Assembly (NCBI GenBank): GCA_902463905.1
Contig: CABQHF010000004.1
Coordinates: forward strand, 1 to 26,471
Direction: 5' to 3'
DNA from: an uncultured Faecalibacterium sp.
GTDB lineage: Bacteria > Bacillota > Clostridia > Oscillospirales > Ruminococcaceae
Length of the DNA stretch: 26,471 bases
In this document: positions 23,825-26,471 of the stretch, piece after piece
How the letters are laid out: the number at the start of each line of letters is the position of its first letter
Numbering within the stretch: position 1 is the first letter of the stretch
Notes under the pieces: generated by a model
The model's input: only the letters and a program-made list of their open reading frames with translations
What the model was told of the DNA's origin: nothing
Databases searched by the model: none
Program-made: the position numbers and the translations under genes

Positions 23825-24250
23825 ATGAAAGACACCTTTTGCATGGCCGTGGGGGCGCTGGGTGCCGCCATTGCCAGCCTGTACGGCGGCTGGGATGCGG
23901 CGCTGCAGACGCTGATCCTTTTTATGGCCGTGGACTATGTGACCGGCCTGATCGTGGCGGGCGTATTCCACGCCAGCCCCAAGAGCCGGACCGGCGCGCT
24001 GGAGAGCCGTGCGGGCTGGAAGGGACTGATCCGCAAGGGAGAGACCCTGCTGATCGTGCTGGTGGCCTGCCGGCTGGACGCCGTGATGGCAACCAGCTTT
24101 GTGCGGGACGCCGTGGTCATCGGCTTTATCTGCAACGAGACCATTTCCATCATTGAGAATGCCGGCCTGATGGGCCTGCCGATCCCGGCGGCGCTGACAA
24201 AGGCCGTGGACATTTTAAAGCAGCGCTCGGAAGAGCAGAAAGGAACCTGA
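23825..24250 (+). CDS. Holin, toxin-secretion/phage-lysis family (holin_4)
   Basis: A 141-residue membrane protein with hydrophobic segments at about 5-20, 27-47 (LILFMAVDYVTGLIVAGVF), 73-88 and 95-115. The signature DYVTGLIVA, KSRTGALESRAGWKGLIRKG and NETISIIENAG identify the phage_holin_4 family. AAAGGAGG lies upstream. It should form the membrane lesion that times lysis. Confidence 0.93.
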   Translation: MKDTFCMAVGALGAAIASLYGGWDAALQTLILFMAVDYVTGLIVAGVFHASPKSRTGALESRAGWKGLIRKGETLLIVLVACRLDAVMATSFVRDAVVIGFICNETISIIENAGLMGLPIPAALTKAVDILKQRSEEQKGT

Positions 24251-24252
24251 AC

Positions 24253-24519
24253 ATGAACGCACACATCACGAAGAACAACAACATTTCCGCCGGCACCGTG
24301 GCACGCACCGCCGTGCTGGGCCTGGCCCTGGCAAACCAGATCCTCAGCGCCTGCGGCAAGCCGCTGCTGCCCATTGACAGCGCACAGCTGGAGCAGTGGG
24401 TGACGGCAGGCCTGACCTCGGCGGCGGCCATCTGGGCGTGGTGGGAGAACAATTCTTTCACCAAAGAGGCGCTGGCGGCGGACAGCTATCTGGAGCAGCT
24501 GAAGAAGGGCGTGCACTAA
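24253..24519 (+). CDS. Second holin, SPP1 family
   Basis: An 88-residue protein matching SPP1-type holins: NNNISAGTVARTAVLGLALA (first membrane helix), LEQWVTAGLTSAAAIWAWWENNSFT (second helix and W-x-N-N-S-F-T hallmark) and DSYLEQLKKG. It starts three bases after the first holin's stop, so the pair is co-translated. Two holin types in tandem suggest a holin plus an antiholin or a partner. Confidence 0.9.
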   Translation: MNAHITKNNNISAGTVARTAVLGLALANQILSACGKPLLPIDSAQLEQWVTAGLTSAAAIWAWWENNSFTKEALAADSYLEQLKKGVH

Positions 24520-24599
24520 GCTCAGCAGGTGCTTCCATTTTGTAAGCAACTATGCATAACTTAGCCGCTGCGGCGGCAGGGCGTACGCCTACATAGAGC

Positions 24600-24640
24600 A
24601 ACAGCCCCGGGAACCAGATGGTTCCCGGGGCTGTTTTTGT
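24600..24640 (+). terminator. Strong terminator of the late operon
   Basis: ACAGCCCCGGGAACC (24601-24615), a four-base loop and GGTTCCCGGGGCTGT (24620-24634) form a perfect 15-bp stem followed by TTTTGTTT. It ends the lysis cassette. Confidence 0.93.
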
Positions 24641-24654
24641 TTGCAAGCGACCTA

Positions 24655-24701
24655 TTCCGACATATTGCGACACATTAGGGCGCAACTGACACATCCTGAC
24701 A
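24655..24701 (-). promoter_or_regulatory. Array of four TGTC boxes, probable Spo0A-like operator
   Basis: Four minus-strand boxes, TGTCGGAA, TGTCGCAA, TGTCAGTT and TGTCAGGA, have their GACA complements at 24659, 24669, 24688 and 24698. The spacing 10-19-10 makes two head-to-tail pairs, the geometry of tandem 0A boxes bound by Spo0A C-terminal-domain dimers. The gene just downstream encodes such a domain, so autoregulation is the likely function (inference). Confidence 0.6.
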
Positions 24702-24739
24702 TTTTTCGGCTAAAGTGGGCGTGGAAGGATGTGTAAAAA

Positions 24740-25090
24740 ATGACTACGACTGAAACGACCGACTTTGCACTCCGGGCGGCCGACGTCTTGCGCCCGCTGG
24801 GGATCACCCGTAATATGAGAGCTTATCGCATTCTGCGGGATGCGCTGGCCCGGATCTATGAGCAGGAGGACAGGCTGGAGGCTGTACAGAAGGAAGTATA
24901 TGAGCCGCTGTCAGAACAATATCACTGCTACTGGACAGCCATTCAGAGCACGATTCGTCGAGCCGCACAGATCGCATGGAACACAAGCCCGGAACATGTG
25001 CAACAGCTGGCAGGCTACCCACTGACCGGCACACCGTCCGCGGTGCAGTTCTTGGAGATGCTGTACAATGCGCTGGTGAGAAGGGGTTAA
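24740..25090 (+). CDS. Orphan Spo0A C-terminal-domain DNA-binding protein
   Basis: A 116-residue protein that is essentially only the Spo0A effector domain. It shows LRPLGITRNMRAYRILRDAL (as LheiGvPAhikGYxYLReAI in Spo0A), VYEPLSEQYHCYWTAIQSTI and RRAAQIAW (as the recognition helix ERAIRHAIEvAW), and ends VQFLEMLYNALVRRG. There is no receiver domain, so it cannot be controlled by the sporulation phosphorelay in the normal way. GGAAGGATG lies before the ATG. It stands alone after the late terminator with four TGTC boxes upstream and a terminator downstream. It may be a phage or host-derived regulator; the Spo0A-C call is solid, the target genes are unknown. Confidence 0.85.
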   Translation: MTTTETTDFALRAADVLRPLGITRNMRAYRILRDALARIYEQEDRLEAVQKEVYEPLSEQYHCYWTAIQSTIRRAAQIAWNTSPEHVQQLAGYPLTGTPSAVQFLEMLYNALVRRG

Positions 25091-25178
25091 TGGGAGAGGG
25101 GACGGGTAAGAAGAAAATAAGAAGGAAAGACGGTGACGGAAAGGTTCGACTGGGGAAACATAAGGCGGACCAAACAAA

Positions 25179-25230
25179 AATAATCCGAACTTGTTTCCGA
25201 TAGGAGATGGGTTCGGATTATTTGTTTTCT
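25179..25230 (+). terminator. Terminator after the Spo0A-like gene
   Basis: AATAATCCGAAC (25179-25190) and GTTCGGATTATT (25211-25222) pair perfectly around a 20-base loop, followed by TGTTTTCTT. It closes the single-gene unit. Confidence 0.75.
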
Positions 25231-25240
25231 TCGGAAAATT

Positions 25241-25330
25241 AGCGTTTGCGAAGCAATGAAAGCCCCAGTGGGGCTTTTAAGCGACGGAACGGTCTGCGTT
25301 AGCAGATGGAGGGGCTTTGCCCCGACAAGT
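25241..25330. repeat. Dispersed repeat with hairpins (copy shared with 1430 region)
   Basis: The 325-base gap 25091-25415 holds, after a purine-rich stretch and the terminator, an element with three small hairpins: AAAGCCCC/GGGGCTTT at 25259-25278, TCTGCG-TTAGCAGA and GGGGC-TTT-GCCCC. The stretch around the first hairpin, including ATGAAAGC before it and TTAAGC after it, is the same as at about 1428-1453. No gene is supported in the gap. Confidence 0.7.
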
Positions 25331-25415
25331 TCCATGCAGGTGTCCGTGGAAGATAAAATCCGAAATCATAGATTGACCGATATAAACCACAACATGATTT
25401 CAGGAGGAAACGGTT

Positions 25416-25667
25416 ATGAAGCACGATGAGAGAGCTTGCAAATTTAATATGGATACCGGGTGTGTAGAACTGCTGCTCCGGGATGGGAGAATGATCTCCA
25501 TTGACTGCACCGGGGTAGAGGATGAGCTGGACGTGACCATGGTGCAGAGGTCGGAGCTGGATTATCTCGTCTACAATGACCCGCTGGGCTATGCGGATTT
25601 GATCCTGAATGGTGACCCAGAGGAATATTTGAAAGGAGTATTAGGAAGTCACGAATTAGAAGATTAA
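25416..25667 (+). CDS. Small conserved protein, DUF6061-like
   Basis: An 83-residue acidic protein, MKHDERACKFNMDTGCVELL at the start and LDYLVYNDPLGYADLILNGD near the end. I associate this pattern (C-x-F-N-M-D-T-G-C-V-E-L, S-E-L-D-x-L-V-Y-N-D-P) with the DUF6061 family of gut clostridia; no function is known. CAGGAGG precedes its ATG by about eight bases. It may belong to the host or to the accessory end of the prophage. Confidence 0.75.
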   Translation: MKHDERACKFNMDTGCVELLLRDGRMISIDCTGVEDELDVTMVQRSELDYLVYNDPLGYADLILNGDPEEYLKGVLGSHELED

Positions 25668-25774
25668 CAAAATAGTTGCTACTGTAAAATGATTCCCTGA
25701 AAAGTATTGAATAACCCCCGGAACCTTTTAGCGTCAAATTCGCTTTTATCTTAATCCTTTGCGAAAAAAGTTCT

Positions 25775-26320
25775 TTATTTGCATTCTAAATCCTTGATAT
25801 GAGGATTTAGCGATATAAACTTTTTACAGTCGTTCTTCATTAGTTCTGAAGCATTATCCCAAAATGCAAGAGTATATTGCTTCCCCTCCTCAAGAATAGC
25901 TTCCGCTACGGGATGATGATCGCTGTCTCCAACAACTAGAATAATTTCATCATCAGGTCCAATTACGCCCTTATATAAATCTTTCAAAACTTCTTTATCA
26001 AAACCAGTGTCAACACGCTTTTCTTTATTGCTTGCATTACGAGAGGGTGTGAAAACTTCAAATCCTACTTTTTTAGCAGCATTCCAAAGGCTGTCGTTAT
26101 CTGTAGGTCTAGAACCGTATAAAACAGCTCTCTTAATATCGGAGATATCACCATCACAAACAATATTGAGCAACTTACCAAAATCGTAAGCCCACGGCAT
26201 ATCACAAATTCTGTTATCATGTGCTTCGTAAACATCTGTAACCATACCCTTAGAAACGGCAGAATGGTATTTGCCCTCAATCCAAACATTAGAATTGTCA
26301 ACGTAAACGCATTTTCCCAT
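25775..26320 (-). CDS. NYN-domain (PIN-like) putative RNase
   Basis: A 181-residue protein with the NYN/LabA (DUF88) acidic-site pattern: YVDNSNVWIEG near the N-terminus, KRVDTGFDKEV (about 101-111), ILVVGDSDHHPVA (about 127-139) and FWDNASELM (about 153-161). These Asp residues would bind metal for RNA cleavage. AGGAGG lies ahead of the ATG. Its coding sequence is far more AT-rich than the phage genes, which points to recent transfer from another source. It converges with the DUF6061-like gene; 25668-25774 between them has no strong terminator that I can see. Substrate is unknown. Confidence 0.85.
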   Translation of the reverse strand: MGKCVYVDNSNVWIEGKYHSAVSKGMVTDVYEAHDNRICDMPWAYDFGKLLNIVCDGDISDIKRAVLYGSRPTDNDSLWNAAKKVGFEVFTPSRNASNKEKRVDTGFDKEVLKDLYKGVIGPDDEIILVVGDSDHHPVAEAILEEGKQYTLAFWDNASELMKNDCKKFISLNPHIKDLECK

Positions 26321-26351
26321 TTGAGATGCCTCCTATTACTTCTATGTGTTC

Positions 26352-26380
26352 AATATATCATAGGATAGAAGATTTTACAA
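26352..26380 (-). promoter_or_regulatory. Promoter of the NYN gene
   Basis: TTGTAA (26380-26375), 17 bases, TATATT (26357-26352) on the minus strand, about 32 bases before the start codon of the NYN gene. Confidence 0.7.
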
Positions 26381-26416
26381 GATTAAATAGAAAAGCCGTA
26401 TTGAGTAAAGAAATGG

Positions 26417-26448
26417 AAAAACAGGGTGCGCCACCCGGACGCACCCTG
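26417..26448 (-). terminator. Terminator for a minus-strand gene beyond the right edge
   Basis: On the minus strand CAGGGTGCG (26448-26440), a nine-base loop and CGCACCCTG (26430-26422) precede TTTTT (26421-26417). It probably ends a leftward gene that lies outside the window. Confidence 0.65.
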
Positions 26449-26471
26449 CCAAAGACCACAGACAACAGCGA

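Noticed and set aside
1..26471. CRISPR array, tRNA or rRNA genes, integrase or attachment sites
   Set aside because: No regularly spaced repeats, cloverleaf with CCA-end features, or recombinase gene were seen; the repeats present are tandem pairs or dispersed palindromes.

Overview
The window is the late (structural and lysis) half of a prophage or temperate phage. The host is a high-GC, low-lying Firmicute. Its codon use, palindromic intergenic repeats and protein families suggest Faecalibacterium or a close Oscillospiraceae relative (inference; there is no rRNA or integrase here to prove it). The gene set indicates a short-tailed (podovirus-like) virion: terminase, portal, an N4-gp56-type capsid, a beta-rich tail/nozzle candidate and large ejection-type proteins, with no tape measure, tail tube or tail sheath.

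Layout. 2-1360: terminase large subunit, cut by the left edge inside its ATPase domain. 1361-1658: gap full of hairpins. 1659-3692: portal. 3798-5228: a Prp-like cysteine protease fused to a capsid scaffold, with a Prp-type cleavage motif at the junction. 5282-6310: major capsid protein with the same motif at its N-terminus. 6329-9247: small head-completion candidates, a tail/nozzle candidate and a 62-residue protein. 9244-20836: three ejection-type proteins, the last a 3152-residue polyvalent protein with PBECR nuclease-like, zinc-protease-like and MuF C-terminal domains. 20888-21437 (minus): DinJ-YafQ toxin-antitoxin pair with its own promoter. 21621-24519: tail fibre, XkdX-like protein, M15 endolysin and two holins, closed by a strong terminator. 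24740-25090: orphan Spo0A C-terminal-domain regulator with four TGTC boxes upstream. 25091-25415: terminator and dispersed repeat. 25416-25667: small DUF6061-like protein. 25775-26320 (minus): AT-rich NYN-domain protein.

How it works together. The terminase packages DNA through the portal. The scaffold shapes the capsid and is probably released from its own protease by cleavage, and the same protease probably trims the capsid N-terminus. The ejection proteins enter the host with the DNA. The M15 peptidase and holins release progeny.

The most unusual signals lie inside the 9.5-kb gene. On its minus strand, overlapping the end of the MuF domain, are two tandem 72-nt units. Each has a sigma70-type promoter, a predicted start six bases after the -10 box, a self-closing fold and a terminator T-run. 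A different tandem pair of structured repeats follows the PBECR domain and shows conservation of nucleotides rather than protein, including a core read in two different frames. The protease-scaffold fusion with its own cleavage site and the Spo0A-like regulator with 10-bp-spaced boxes also deserve attention.
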